From 40CM-4-69-5 sp036556905 (GTDB taxonomy: Bacteria; Methylomirabilota; Methylomirabilia; Rokubacteriales; CSP1-6): 64,000 bases of DNA. The stretch lies in NCBI GenBank assembly GCA_036556905.1, contig DATBIM010000006.1:1-64000 (forward strand), written 5' to 3'. The notes under the pieces were generated by a model. That model worked only from the letters and a program-made list of their open reading frames with translations, was not told where the DNA came from and searched no databases. Shown here piece by piece: positions 31,806-43,428 of the stretch. The stretch's first letter is position 1. Each line of letters begins with the position of its first letter. Made by a program: the position numbers and the translations under genes.

Positions 31806-33200
31806 TCAGCGGCGTAGCCGGCGTCGGCGGGGACCGGCGGCCTGCCGAAAGGCCAGTCGAATTGGCGAGCCGGCGAATCCGTGAGCCTGCCGGAGGGCAT
31901 TGACGAGATAGCGCGCGTAGGAGAAGTGCACGTCCCGGGGCCGGTTGACGCGCAGGGCGAAGGTCGGTGGTCCGGTTGCCACCTGCTCGGCGGATTGCAG
32001 AGTCAGCGGGACGCCGCCGATGGAGACAGGACGCCGCACCAGGGCCTGCCGGAGCGTCTCGGTGGCCTCCCCCGTCGGCACTCGCCGGCGCGCCTCTGCG
32101 GCCACGGCGTCGATGGCGTCGAAGAGGTCGGCGATCCCCTGCGCCTTCGTCGCCGAGGTGAAGCAGATGGGCGCGTAGTCGAGAAAGGGCAGGCGCTCGC
32201 GGATCTGCTCGACGACCTCGGCCCGGCGCACCGTCCCCAGCGGCACCAGGTCCCATTTGTTGACGACGATCACCGAGGCCCGTCCCGCGGCGTCGGCGTA
32301 ACCGCCGATGTGGGCGTCCTGCGCGGTGAGGCCCTCGGACGCATCGAGGACGAGGACGGCGACCTGGCCGCGCTCGAGACCCTTGAGGGCCATCACCACG
32401 GCCAGCTTCTCCAGGGGCTCGCTCACCCGGCCCTTGCGGCGGATGCCGGCCGTGTCGATCAGCACGTAGGGGCGACCGCGGTACACGAGCTCGGTGTCCA
32501 CGGCGTCCCGAGTCGTGCCAGGCGCGGAGTGGACGAGCACGCGCTCGGCCCCCAGGATCGCGTTGACGAGGGACGACTTGCCCACATTGGGGCGGCCGAT
32601 GATCGTTACAGTCGTGCGAGCCGCAGGACGTTCGGCGGGCTGGGCCCCGCCCGTCCGAGGCGAGCCCAGGTCAGTCGTGCGAGCCCGAACGGCTTCCAGC
32701 ATCTCGGCCACACCCCGTCCGTGCTCGGCCGACACCGGGATGGGAACGCCGAAGCCCAGCCGGTAGAGCTCACCCAGCGCGGGCTCCTGGCCGGCGCCGT
32801 CCACCTTGTTCGCGACGAGCACCACGGGGCGGCCCGAGCGGCGCAGGATGGCGCCGATCTCCTCGTCCAGAGCCGTGACACCTTCGCGCGCGTCCACGAC
32901 CATCAGGACGAGATCCGCCTCCCCCACCGCGGCGAGGACGTGGCGACGCACGCCTTCGACCAGCGGCTCCTGGGAGGAAGGGTCGAACCCGCCCGTGTCG
33001 ACGACGGTCGCCCGCCAGCGCTCGAGCTCCACCTGGCCGTAAAGCCGGTCGCGGGTGACGCCCGGCACGTCACGGACCAGCGCCTGCCGGCGGCCGACCA
33101 GGCGATTGAAGAGGGACGACTTGCCCACGTTCGGGCGACCCACGATCGCGATCAGCGGCCGCAACACGCCCTCGACCGACGACGCGGCCAGCCGGCTCAC
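31806..33200 (-). CDS. der: ribosome-biogenesis GTPase Der (EngA)
   Basis: 464 residues. Two tandem GTPase domains: GRPNVGKSSLFNRL near residue 21 and a second GRPNVGKSSLVNAI near 200, followed by a KH-like C-terminal domain. Needed for 50S subunit assembly. GTG 33200 overlaps the previous stop (GTGA); an in-frame GTG at 33167 is an alternative that would remove an 11 residue extension. Confidence 0.96.
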   Translation of the reverse strand: MSRLAASSVEGVLRPLIAIVGRPNVGKSSLFNRLVGRRQALVRDVPGVTRDRLYGQVELERWRATVVDTGGFDPSSQEPLVEGVRRHVLAAVGEADLVLMVVDAREGVTALDEEIGAILRRSGRPVVLVANKVDGAGQEPALGELYRLGFGVPIPVSAEHGRGVAEMLEAVRARTTDLGSPRTGGAQPAERPAARTTVTIIGRPNVGKSSLVNAILGAERVLVHSAPGTTRDAVDTELVYRGRPYVLIDTAGIRRKGRVSEPLEKLAVVMALKGLERGQVAVLVLDASEGLTAQDAHIGGYADAAGRASVIVVNKWDLVPLGTVRRAEVVEQIRERLPFLDYAPICFTSATKAQGIADLFDAIDAVAAEARRRVPTGEATETLRQALVRRPVSIGGVPLTLQSAEQVATGPPTFALRVNRPRDVHFSYARYLVNALRQAHGFAGSPIRLAFRQAAGPRRRRLRR

Positions 33201-34528
33201 GGGCCGCGCAGCGCCCGCAGAAGCGCTCGCGCCGTCGGCTCGACGGCGCGGACACGCACGCCCAGATCGGAGGCGAGGTCGGCCGGGGTGAGATCGTCGA
33301 GGAAGACCCCATCACCGTCGCGGATGGCGACGGATGGGATCAGCACCTCCTCACCGAGGTCGGTCAGGTCTGCGAGGTGACGCTGGATGTCCCGGCCAGC
33401 CAGCAGGCCGGCGACACCGATGGTCCGACCGAAGAAGTCGTTGGGCACCGGTGCCAGGCGCACGGTGAGCCCGCCCGCGGCCAACGGCGCGAGCAGGCGA
33501 GCCAGGCGCGGGCCATACAGCTCGCCGCTGACCACGGTCACGGTCCGGCGGCGGCTCGGGACGGTTCCGCGGAGCGCGCGCCCGAGGTCGTCCTCGAAGC
33601 GCCGTACCAGCCCGACGCCGTCTTCGGCGATGGGGAATCCCTCGTAGGCGGCGGCTTCGGGCAGCGGGCGGTCGGCCAGCAGGTAGATCTCGTCGGCGAG
33701 GAAGACGAAGCGGCTACCCATCCAGGCCAGCAAGCTCGCCTGCCAGGCGCCGACCGTGTCGAGCAGCCCGCGCGCCTCGTCGGCGGTCAGGAGCCGCAGC
33801 GCGGGCAGACGCTCGCGGTGGCGGGTGAGGCCGACGGGCACGATGGCCACCGTGGCGACCTGCGGGTACAACTCCATCAGGTCGAACACCGTTCGCTCGA
33901 GATGCGTGCCGTCGTTGAGCCCCGGGCACAGCACCACCTGCGCGTGCATCCGGATCCCGGCCGCCCCCAGCCGCGCCAGGCGGGGCAGGATCTCCCCGGA
34001 GTGGCGCGGGCGCCCGAGCAGGCGGTGGCGCAGCTCGGCGTCGGTGGCGTGCACGGACACGTAGAGCGGTGACAGCCGCTGGGTTTCGATCCGGCGCAGG
34101 GCCGCCTCGTCCAGATCGCTGAGGGTGATGTAGTTGCCGTGCAGGAAGGACAGCCGGAAGTCGTCGTCCTTGACGTAGAGGCTTCGGCGCAGCCCGCGGG
34201 GATTCTGGTGGATGAAGCAGAACACACAGGCGTTGGCGCAGGTGGCGATGTCCCGGGGCCGCGGCGGCACGAGTTGCACGCCGAGGTCCCCGGCGCTTCG
34301 GTACAGGGTCAGCGCGGTCGTGGTCTCCCGCCGCGCCACCGTGAGCCGCAGCTCGTCGTCGGCCCCGTAGAACTGGAAATCGATGGCATCCCGCAGGGGC
34401 TGACCGTTGATGGCGAGAATCCGGTCGCCCGGCAGCAGGCCCGCCGTGGCGGCGGCGGAGCGCCGCCGGACCGACGCGACCACCACGCCGTCGGCGGCCT
34501 CGCCCTCAGGGGCGCAGCGATTCTTCAT
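33197..34528 (-). CDS. PDZ and DUF512 radical-SAM-like protein
   Basis: 443 residues. An N-terminal PDZ-like domain (LLPGDRILAINGQPLRD) precedes a radical-SAM-type core with CANACVFCF (C-x3-C-x2-C), then a DUF512 C-terminal domain. The protein family (TIGR03279-like) is widely found next to der. Function unknown; the iron-sulfur motif suggests SAM chemistry. The 3' end overlaps der by 4 bases and the 5' end overlaps pgsA by 23. Confidence 0.88.
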   Translation of the reverse strand: MKNRCAPEGEAADGVVVASVRRRSAAATAGLLPGDRILAINGQPLRDAIDFQFYGADDELRLTVARRETTTALTLYRSAGDLGVQLVPPRPRDIATCANACVFCFIHQNPRGLRRSLYVKDDDFRLSFLHGNYITLSDLDEAALRRIETQRLSPLYVSVHATDAELRHRLLGRPRHSGEILPRLARLGAAGIRMHAQVVLCPGLNDGTHLERTVFDLMELYPQVATVAIVPVGLTRHRERLPALRLLTADEARGLLDTVGAWQASLLAWMGSRFVFLADEIYLLADRPLPEAAAYEGFPIAEDGVGLVRRFEDDLGRALRGTVPSRRRTVTVVSGELYGPRLARLLAPLAAGGLTVRLAPVPNDFFGRTIGVAGLLAGRDIQRHLADLTDLGEEVLIPSVAIRDGDGVFLDDLTPADLASDLGVRVRAVEPTARALLRALRGP

Positions 34529-35066
34529 GCTCGTCCCGGTCGGCGGTGTGCAGGAAGCGCATCCCCTGCACCAGGTACTGGCAACCCGAGTAGACCGTGA
34601 AGATGGCCGTCAGCCACATCACCACCGGCAGGCCGGGGCCGACGGCGACGAATCGCGCCACGAGCCCCAGCAAGACCGTGGTGATCTGGAAGAAGGTGGC
34701 GGCCTTGCCCGCGCGGGTCGGGTGCGGGTCGATCCGAATCCCGACGATGTGCACGAGCAGCGCGCCCACGACCAGGATCACGTCCCGGCTGATCACCACG
34801 GCGGTGATCCAGAAGGGCAGGACGCGCAGATAGGTCAGGGTCACGAAGGACGCCGTGAGCAGGAGCTTGTCGGCGATGGGATCCAGGAAGGCTCCCAGTC
34901 GACTGGCCATACCTTGCCGGCGCGCCACCCAGCCGTCGAGGAGATCGGTGATGGACGCCAGGGTGAAGACGACCAGGGCCCAGCCCGGCTGGCGGTAGAC
35001 CAGCAACGTGATGAACACGGGGATCAAGAGAATCCGGAGAACGGTCAACCAGTTGGCCAGGCCCAT
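34506..35066 (-). CDS. pgsA: CDP-diacylglycerol-glycerol-3-phosphate 3-phosphatidyltransferase
   Basis: 186 residues. Integral membrane enzyme that makes phosphatidylglycerophosphate. The CDP-alcohol transferase signature DG-x2-AR-x8-G-x3-D-x3-D is complete (from DGWVARRQ to FLDPIAD, around residues 43-65). About five membrane segments. Located between DUF512 and hflX. Confidence 0.93.
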   Translation of the reverse strand: MGLANWLTVLRILLIPVFITLLVYRQPGWALVVFTLASITDLLDGWVARRQGMASRLGAFLDPIADKLLLTASFVTLTYLRVLPFWITAVVISRDVILVVGALLVHIVGIRIDPHPTRAGKAATFFQITTVLLGLVARFVAVGPGLPVVMWLTAIFTVYSGCQYLVQGMRFLHTADRDEHEESLRP

Positions 35067-35075
35067 GACTACCGC

Positions 35076-36365
35076 TCAGTGTACCCGGGCGACCTTGTAC
35101 GGCGCGAGCGTGGCCTCCAGCGCGGGGGGCAGGGTCACTTCCAGCACGACGTGCTCGCCCTCGTCGGCCCGGCCGATCACCCGGCCCCGGTTGTAGCAGA
35201 GGGCCAGCATGCTCCCGTCGCCGTGGGGGATGCGCAGGCGGACGATCTCAGCGGGTCGCAGGCTAGTGGCCAGGGCCGCGCGCAGCCGGTCGAGCCCCTC
35301 GCCGGTCACCGCCGAGACGGCCACCCCACCGCGCGCGCTCAGCAACCGGTCGACGACGTGCCGGGTCTCGACCCGGTCGACCTTGTTGAGGGCGAGCACG
35401 GTGGGCCGGTCGCCCACCGCGAGCTCATCGAGCAGGGATTCAACCGCCGTCATGTGCTCTTCGAGCGCGGGGTGGCTGGCGTCCACCACGTGCACGAGAA
35501 CGTCGGCGTCGGCCAGCTCCTCGAGCGTCGCCCGGAAGGCAGCCACGAGCTCGTGCGGCAGCTTGCGGATGAAACCCACGGTGTCGGTGAGGATGAAGGG
35601 AGGCTGGCCGTCGCCGTTCACGAGACGGGCCGCGGGATCGAGGGTCACGAAGAGCCGGTCGGCGGCCACGAGACTCGACCCCGTCAGGCGGTTCATCAGC
35701 GTGGTCTTGCCGGCGTTCGTGTAGCCCACCAGGGCGACGATGGGCAAGCCGGCGCGCCGACGGCCCTCCCGGTGGATGCGCCGATGCACGCGCACGTGCT
35801 CGAGCTCGCGGCGGATCTGCATCACGCGACGCCGGATGACCCGGCGGTCCGACTCGAGCTGCGTCTCACCGGGGCCCCGGATGCCGATACCACCCCCGAA
35901 GCGCTCGAGGTGGGTCCACTGCCCGACCAGGCGGGGCAGCAGGTAGGTGAGCTGGGCCAGCTCCACCTGGAGCTTGCCCTCGCTGGTCCGCGCCCGCTGG
36001 GCGAAGATGTCGAGGATCAGGGCGGTGCGGTCGATCACCTTGAGCTCGAGGGCCTGCGAGAGGTTGCGCTCCTGCACGGGCGTGAGGGCGTCGTCGCAGA
36101 TCATGAGGTTCGCGCCCGTCACCCGGGCCGCCTGCGCGATCTCCTCGACCTTGCCCCGCCCGAAGTAGAGGGCCGGAGTGGGGGTGACCCGCTCCTGGAG
36201 CACCCGGTGCACGACGCTCGCGCCCGCGCCCACGGCCAGGGCTTGCAGCTCGTCGAGGGACTCCTCGACCTCCCAGCGTCGCTGGGCCGGCAATCGCAGG
36301 GCCGCGATCACGGCCCGCTCCCGGCCGTCGCTCCGGGGCCGGCCGTTGCGGCGACCGTTCTTCAC
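35076..36365 (-). CDS. hflX: GTPase HflX
   Basis: 429 residues from GTG 36365, which overlaps the miaA stop (GTGA). HflX N-terminal domain (LQERVTPTPALYFGRGKVEE, FGGGIGIRGPGETQLE), then GTPase motifs VGYTNAGKTTLMN, DTVGFIRKLP and NKVD. Splits stalled 70S ribosomes under stress. The miaA-hflX order is conserved in many bacteria, though hfq, often between them, is absent here. Confidence 0.94.
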   Translation of the reverse strand: MKNGRRNGRPRSDGRERAVIAALRLPAQRRWEVEESLDELQALAVGAGASVVHRVLQERVTPTPALYFGRGKVEEIAQAARVTGANLMICDDALTPVQERNLSQALELKVIDRTALILDIFAQRARTSEGKLQVELAQLTYLLPRLVGQWTHLERFGGGIGIRGPGETQLESDRRVIRRRVMQIRRELEHVRVHRRIHREGRRRAGLPIVALVGYTNAGKTTLMNRLTGSSLVAADRLFVTLDPAARLVNGDGQPPFILTDTVGFIRKLPHELVAAFRATLEELADADVLVHVVDASHPALEEHMTAVESLLDELAVGDRPTVLALNKVDRVETRHVVDRLLSARGGVAVSAVTGEGLDRLRAALATSLRPAEIVRLRIPHGDGSMLALCYNRGRVIGRADEGEHVVLEVTLPPALEATLAPYKVARVH

Positions 36366-37297
36366 GCGATCAGACCCCTCTCGCGCAGGCGCCGCTCGAT
36401 GATCGTCGCCGCGCCCTCGGGTCCGCCCGCCAGTCCCAGATCGAGCCACTGCACACCGGGCTCGTGGGCGAACCAGGTCCACTGCCGGCGGGCGTAGCGC
36501 ATCGTGTCCCGCTGCATCATGCGCAGCGCGTCGCCTTCGGCGAGCGTGCCCTGCACCACCTGCACGAACTCGCGATAGCCGATGCCCTGCATCGCGGGCA
36601 GCGTGGGATCGTAGCCCCGGGCCAGGAGGTTGGCCACCTCGGCGGCGAGGCCGGCCGCCACCATCGCGGCGGCGCGGAGGGCCAGGCGCTGCCGCAGGGC
36701 CGCCCGCTCCATGGTCAATCCCACGTACACGGCGTCGTAGTCGGACTGGGGTCGGGCCCAGCGCACTTGCTCGCTCGTCGCCCCCGGAGCGCGCAGGCGC
36801 TCGAGCGCGCGCACGACCCTGACGGCGTCGTTGGGATGCAGTCGGCGAGCCAGCGCGGGGGCCTCCCGGCGTAGCCGGTCGTGTAGTGCGCCCCGGCCCT
36901 CGCGGGCGGCCAGGGCGGCCAGCTCCCGGCGGAACTCCTCGTCGGCGGGCGGGGCCGGGTCGAGCCCGCGCAGCAGGGCCCGGATGTAGAACCCCGTGCC
37001 CCCCACGATGGCCGGCAGCCGGCCACGCTCGTGGATCGCCGCCACCAGCGCCTGCGCCTCGGTGCGGAAGCGCGCCGCGTGATACCGATCGTCGGGATCC
37101 GCGACATCGATGAGATGATGGGGCACCGCTTGCCGCTCCTCGGCCGAGGGCTTGCCGGTAGCGAGGTCCATGCCCCGGTAGACCTGTCGGGAGTCGGCGC
37201 TGATGACCTCGAGCGGAACCCGCGCGGCGAGCGCGACGGCGGTGGCTGTCTTGCCGACCCCGGTCGGCCCCGCGATGACGAGGAGCGAACGCTTCAT
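36362..37297 (-). CDS. miaA: tRNA dimethylallyltransferase
   Basis: 311 residues. Adds dimethylallyl to A37 of tRNAs reading U-starting codons, the substrate for MiaB. P-loop GPTGVGKTATAVALA near residue 10, SADSRQVYRGMD, DVADPDDRYHAARF and IVGGTGFYIRALL are all present. Overlaps hflX by 4 bases; 15 bases from mutL. Confidence 0.96.
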   Translation of the reverse strand: MKRSLLVIAGPTGVGKTATAVALAARVPLEVISADSRQVYRGMDLATGKPSAEERQAVPHHLIDVADPDDRYHAARFRTEAQALVAAIHERGRLPAIVGGTGFYIRALLRGLDPAPPADEEFRRELAALAAREGRGALHDRLRREAPALARRLHPNDAVRVVRALERLRAPGATSEQVRWARPQSDYDAVYVGLTMERAALRQRLALRAAAMVAAGLAAEVANLLARGYDPTLPAMQGIGYREFVQVVQGTLAEGDALRMMQRDTMRYARRQWTWFAHEPGVQWLDLGLAGGPEGAATIIERRLRERGLIA

Positions 37298-37312
37298 CCG
37301 TTCGCCTCTATG

Positions 37313-38985
<1,673 letters not shown>

Positions 38986-38989
<4 letters not shown>

Positions 38990-41565
38990 TCGCTTCCCCT
39001 CCTCTCACCCAGCCTCCCCTGCCACTTGGCCAGCAGGTTGAGCGCCTCGATGGGCGTGAGGTGGGCGAGGTCGAGGCGCCCCAGCTCGTCCAGAAGGGGA
39101 TCGCGCGCCGGCGTGAAGAGGCCGAGCTGGACGGCGTCATGGGCATCGGCCGTGCGCTGGCCGGCCGCTTCGAAGTCTACGAGCAGCGCCCGGGCCCGCG
39201 CGATGACGGACGCGGGCAGCCCGGCCACGCGGGCGACCTGGATGCCGTAGCTCCGATCGGTGCCGCCCGGGCGGACCTTGTGCAGGAACACGATCTCATC
39301 GTTCCACTCGCGCACGGCCACGTGGAAATTCCGCACGGCAGGGAGCCGGTCGGCCAGCTGGGTCAACTCGTGGAAGTGGGTGGCGAAGAGCACCTTCGTT
39401 CCGGCCCGTTCGTGGAGCGCCTCCACCACCGCCCAGGCGATGGCCAGCCCGTCGAACGTGGATGTCCCGCGACCGACCTCGTCCAGGAGCACCAGGCTGC
39501 GGGCGGTGACGTTGTTGAGGATGTTCGCTGTCTCCACCATCTCCACCAGAAACGTGCTCTGCCCGCGCGCCAGATTATCCTGGGCGCCCACGCGCGTGAA
39601 GATGCGATCGACGACGCCGATCCGGGCTTCGCGAGCGGGCACGAAGGCGCCCAGCTGGGCCAGGATGACGATGTGCCCGGTCTGGCGCAGATACACGGAC
39701 TTGCCGGACATGTTGGGTCCGGTGAGGATGACGATGCGGGCGTCGGGTTCGAGCGCGACATCGTTCGGGGTCACCGGTTCCCCTACCCGCGCCTCCAGCA
39801 CCGGATGCCGGCCGTCCACGATCGTCAGGACGTCGCCCCGATCCACCAGCGGCCGCGTGTGGCCCCGCCGCGCCGCCACCTCGGCCAGGCCGGCCAGCAC
39901 GTCCAGGCGGGCCAGGGCCCGGGCCGTGGCCAGCAGCTCCCCGGCCCGGGCGGCCACGCGCCGGCGAATGTCCTCGAAAAGCTCGTACTCGAGGCGGCGC
40001 CGCCGCTCGTCGGCCCCGAGGACCGTGGCCTCGTACTCCTTGAGCTCGGGGGTGATGTAGCGCTCGGCGCCGGTGAGGGTCTGGCGGCGGATGTACTCGG
40101 CGGGCACGCGCCCGGTCTGGGCGTGGGTGACCTCGATTCCGTAGCCGAACACCCGGTTGAAGCGCACGCGGAGGGTGGCGATGCCGGTGCGGGCGCGTTC
40201 GCGTTCCTCGAGGCCAGCGATCCACTGCCGCGCCTGGCGCGCGTCGTTCACGATGGCGGCCAGCGGTTCGCTCCACTCCTCGCGGATCAGGCCCCCGTCG
40301 TGGAGCGTCAGCGGCGGCTCGTCGACGAGGGCCTCCCGCAGCAGGGTCCTCAGGTCGTCGAGCGACGTCAGCTCGTCCCGCGCCGCGGCCACGATCGGCG
40401 CGGTGGGCCCGGCTACGGCGGCGCGGATCTCGTCGATCGGTTCCAGGCTCGCCCGCAGGCCCACCAGATCCCGGGCGTGGGCCACACCCAGCGTGGCCCG
40501 GCTAGTGAGGCGTTCCAGGTCACCGATGCGGGCCAGCAGGGTGCGCAGGCGGTGGCGCTCGGCTGGCGCCTCTACCAGCGCAGCGACCGCGGTCTGGCGC
40601 TCGGCGATCAGGTCCGGGTCCACCAGGGGCCGGAGCAGCCACTGCCGCAAGAGGCGGGCCCCCATCGGCGTGACGGTCTCATTGATGACTGCCAGGAGCG
40701 AGGCCCGCGGGGCGCCGTCGCGCGAGCCGATGATCTCCAGGGTCTCCACGGCGGTCTGATCGAGCACCATGGCGTCGGCGGTGGCCAGGCGCTGCAGCCG
40801 GGTGAGGTGGCCGAGCCGCTCTCCCTGGGTGGCCCGCACGTAAGCCAGCGCTCCCCCGGCCGCCCCCAGCCCCACCGTCATATCGGCCACGCCGAACACG
40901 GCGAGCGAGGGGATGCCGAAGTGGGCCATGAGCTCGGCGGCGGCGCGGCGCGGCGCGAAGGACGCCGGATCCCAGAACGTGAGCACCGCGCCGCGAGCCT
41001 CCAGCCGGGCCACCAGGTCAGGAGTCTGGCGGAGCGCCTCGGGAATCACGATCTCGGCCGGCTGGCGCAGGAGGGCCGCCTCCAGCACGGCCGATTCGGC
41101 GCCCGGGTCCTCGCCCACCCAGAAGTCGCCGGTGGAGACGTCGAGCAGGGCGATACCGGTCCCCTCGCGACCGTGGGCGACGGCCAGCAGGAAGTTGTTG
41201 GCGGCGCCGTTCAGGTACGCGGTGTCGGTGATGGTGCCCGGCGTGATGAGCCGGACGACCTCGCGGCGCAGGAGCTTGCGGCCCTGGCCCGGGGCCTCGA
41301 GCTGCTCGGAGATTGCGATCTTGCGACCGGCCTGCACGAGCCGGGCGATGTAGCTCTCGGCGGCGTGGTGGGGGATGCCGGCCATCGGTGCGCCCTGTCG
41401 TGCCGTCAGGGTGATGCCGAGCAGGCGGGCGCCGTGCTCGGCGTCCTCGAAGAACAGCTCGTAGAAATCGCCCAGCCGGAAGAGCAGCAGATAGTCGGGG
41501 AAGCGCCGCTTGAGCTCCCGATACTGCCGCATCATGGGGGTCAGCCCCCCGGGCAGCTCAGCCAT
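38986..41565 (-). CDS. mutS: DNA mismatch repair protein MutS
   Basis: 859 residues, full length. Mismatch-reading motif GDFYELFFEDA (Phe-x-Glu) near the N-terminus, ATPase P-loop TGPNMSGKSVYLRQ near 620-635 and DEVGRGTSTFDG near 690-705. Forms the mutS-mutL pair. The 5' end overlaps the HIT gene by 8 bases. Confidence 0.97.
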
Positions 41566-42040
41566 GGAGCTGGCGCCGCAGGCGCCCCCAGGTGGTCTCC
41601 AGCGCCTCGGGCAGCACGCGCACCTCGCCCAGCACGGGCATGAAGTTGGAATCGCCGTGCCAGCGAGGGACGACGTGGACGTGCAGGTGATCCAAGATTC
41701 CGGCGCCGGCGACCCGGCCCTGATTCATGCCGATGTTGAAACCCTCGGCATGATACTCGGCGGTGAGGGCCGTCGTGGCGCGGGCGACCAGGCTCATCAG
41801 CTGCGCCAGCTCCTCGGCGGTGGCGTCCGCCACCGTGCCGACATGCCGGTCGAGAACGGCCATGAGGTGTCCCGGCGTGTACGGGTAGGCGTTCAGGATG
41901 AGGAAGGCGCCCGAGGCGCGAGCCAGGACGAGGCGGTGCTGGTCGTCGTCAGCCGCGAGGGCCTGGCAGAAGACGCAACCCGTGGAGGGCACGGACCCGC
42001 CCACGTAGGCCATGCGCCACGGCGCCCACAGGCGCTTCAC
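41558..42040 (-). CDS. HIT-domain hydrolase/phosphorylase
   Basis: 160 residues. Catalytic HLHVHVVPRW (His-x-His-x-His) near residue 122 and a CVFCQ zinc-binding pair near 22 plus the HGDSNFMPV tail place it among Ap4A phosphorylase-like HIT proteins of the Fhit/HINT superfamily. Acts on dinucleoside polyphosphates or AMP-lysine-like substrates; the physiological substrate is unknown. Confidence 0.9.
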   Translation of the reverse strand: MKRLWAPWRMAYVGGSVPSTGCVFCQALAADDDQHRLVLARASGAFLILNAYPYTPGHLMAVLDRHVGTVADATAEELAQLMSLVARATTALTAEYHAEGFNIGMNQGRVAGAGILDHLHVHVVPRWHGDSNFMPVLGEVRVLPEALETTWGRLRRQLHG

Positions 42041-42049
42041 GCCGCCGGC

Positions 42050-42325
42050 TCAGGTGTTGACGAGCTCGCGCAGGCGCTTGCCGACCTTGAAGAAGGGGAC
42101 GCGCTTGTCGGGGACGTCGACGCTGCTACCGGTCTTGGGGTTGCGGCCCTTGCGGGAGTGTCGCTGGCGAATACGGAAGCTGCCGAAGCCCCGCAACTCC
42201 ACCTTGTCGCCCTTGACCAGAGCGTCCGTGATGTTGTCGAAGATCGTGTTGACGATCGTCTCGGTCTCTTTCTTCGTCAGGTTCGCGATCTTCGAGACCT
42301 CGTCGATCAGTTCGGCTTTGGTCAT
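42050..42325 (-). CDS. HU/IHF family DNA-binding protein (beta-like)
   Basis: 91 residues. HU/IHF fold with LTKKETETIVNTIFDNI, LRGFGSFRIRQR and GRNPKTG. It differs from the IHF alpha-like copy at 30531, so the two might form a heterodimer or be separate HU and IHF proteins. A TTGACA promoter lies upstream (42370-42399). Confidence 0.93.
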   Translation of the reverse strand: MTKAELIDEVSKIANLTKKETETIVNTIFDNITDALVKGDKVELRGFGSFRIRQRHSRKGRNPKTGSSVDVPDKRVPFFKVGKRLRELVNT

Positions 42326-42369
42326 CGTGCACCCCGTCCCGCATCGGGACTGATGGAAAACTCCTGGTC

Positions 42370-42399
42370 AACGTAGCATGCAGGAATCAAGAATGTCAA
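42370..42399 (-). promoter_or_regulatory. promoter for HU/IHF-like gene
   Basis: On the minus strand, a perfect TTGACA (42394-42399) is followed after 18 bases by TACGTT (42370-42375), 45 bases before the start codon. The surrounding 42370-42510 stretch is unusually AT-rich for this window. Confidence 0.55.
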
Positions 42400-42529
42400 A
42401 CAGACTAAGGGGTTAGACCTCATACGCCCATTATGGCGCAATTTTACTCATGGGTAAAAACACACGTTATTGGCCACTTATATTTACTTACTGAAGATAT
42501 CACTCGAGATTTGGCCCGATGGGACCCTG

Positions 42530-43417
42530 TCAGTCCATCAGATACAACGGCGTCTTGAAGACCGGGAGTACCGGCGCCACGAGCTGACTTCCTGCGAGGC
42601 CGAGCTGACTGCGGAGCAGGTCGAAGAGCGACAGACGTCGGCGTGGCAGGACCACGCGCGGGGGAATCTCGAGCCCGGCCAGCGTGGCTGCGCTGTTGAT
42701 GGCCTCCTCGAGCCCGCCGAGCTCGTCGACCATCTTCAGGCCCTTGGCCTGGGCCCCGGAGAACACGCGTCCGTCGGCGAAGCGCAGCACGGCGCCTTGC
42801 TCGAGCCCGCGCCCGGCGGCCACCGCGCCGACGAACTGCCCGTGCACGTCGTCCAGCAGCGACTGGAGCACCCGCCGCTCCTCCGTCGTCATGGGACGCG
42901 AGATGTTGCCGATGTCCTTGAACTGTCCGGCCTTCACCACCACGTAGTCGACGCCCACCTTCTTCATGAGGTTCTCAAGGTTCGCCATCTGCATGATCAC
43001 GCCGATGGAGCCGGTGATCGTCCCGGGGTTGGCGTAGATGCGATCCGCTGCCACGGCGACGTAGTAGCCGCCGGAGGCGGCCACAGCGCCCAGCGAGGCC
43101 ACCACCGGCTTGCCGGCGCGGCGCAGACGCTGGAGTGCGTCGTGAAGCTCCTGGGTGGGTCCCACCACCCCCCCGGGGCTGTTGATGCGGATGACCACGG
43201 CCCGAACCAGGGGATTCTCGCGATGCCCCTTGAGGTCTCGCAAGAGGTCCTCGACGTCGATGATGAGGCCTTCGAGCTCGACCACGGCCACCCGGGCCCC
43301 GAAGCCGACGCTGCCTTCAGGGCCGCGCAGGGCTCCCGACACGACCAGCAGGAACAGCAGCACGACAGCCGCCCACAGCGCGAGGGTGACGCCGAGGATG
43401 GTGATCGGACGCGCCAC
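42530..43417 (-). CDS. sppA: signal peptide peptidase SppA
   Basis: 295 residues, the short form of SppA. One N-terminal membrane anchor, then an S49 protease domain: RINSPGGVVGPTQE, GAVAASGGYYVAVAADRI with the nucleophile Ser, and VVKAGQFKDIG with the Lys general base. Degrades cleaved signal peptides in the membrane. Sits 11 bases downstream of rpsA. Confidence 0.93.
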   Translation of the reverse strand: MARPITILGVTLALWAAVVLLFLLVVSGALRGPEGSVGFGARVAVVELEGLIIDVEDLLRDLKGHRENPLVRAVVIRINSPGGVVGPTQELHDALQRLRRAGKPVVASLGAVAASGGYYVAVAADRIYANPGTITGSIGVIMQMANLENLMKKVGVDYVVVKAGQFKDIGNISRPMTTEERRVLQSLLDDVHGQFVGAVAAGRGLEQGAVLRFADGRVFSGAQAKGLKMVDELGGLEEAINSAATLAGLEIPPRVVLPRRRLSLFDLLRSQLGLAGSQLVAPVLPVFKTPLYLMD

Positions 43418-43428
43418 CGCGACCGCCT

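Noticed and set aside
34407..36497. 696-codon plus-strand open frame across pgsA and hflX
   Set aside because: Shadow of two well-supported minus-strand genes; no recognisable domain and typical antisense composition.
39061..41643. 860-codon open frame antisense to mutS
   Set aside because: Residues are low-complexity Gly/Ala/Arg/His-rich and lack any domain; it arises from GC-rich codon use in mutS on the other strand.
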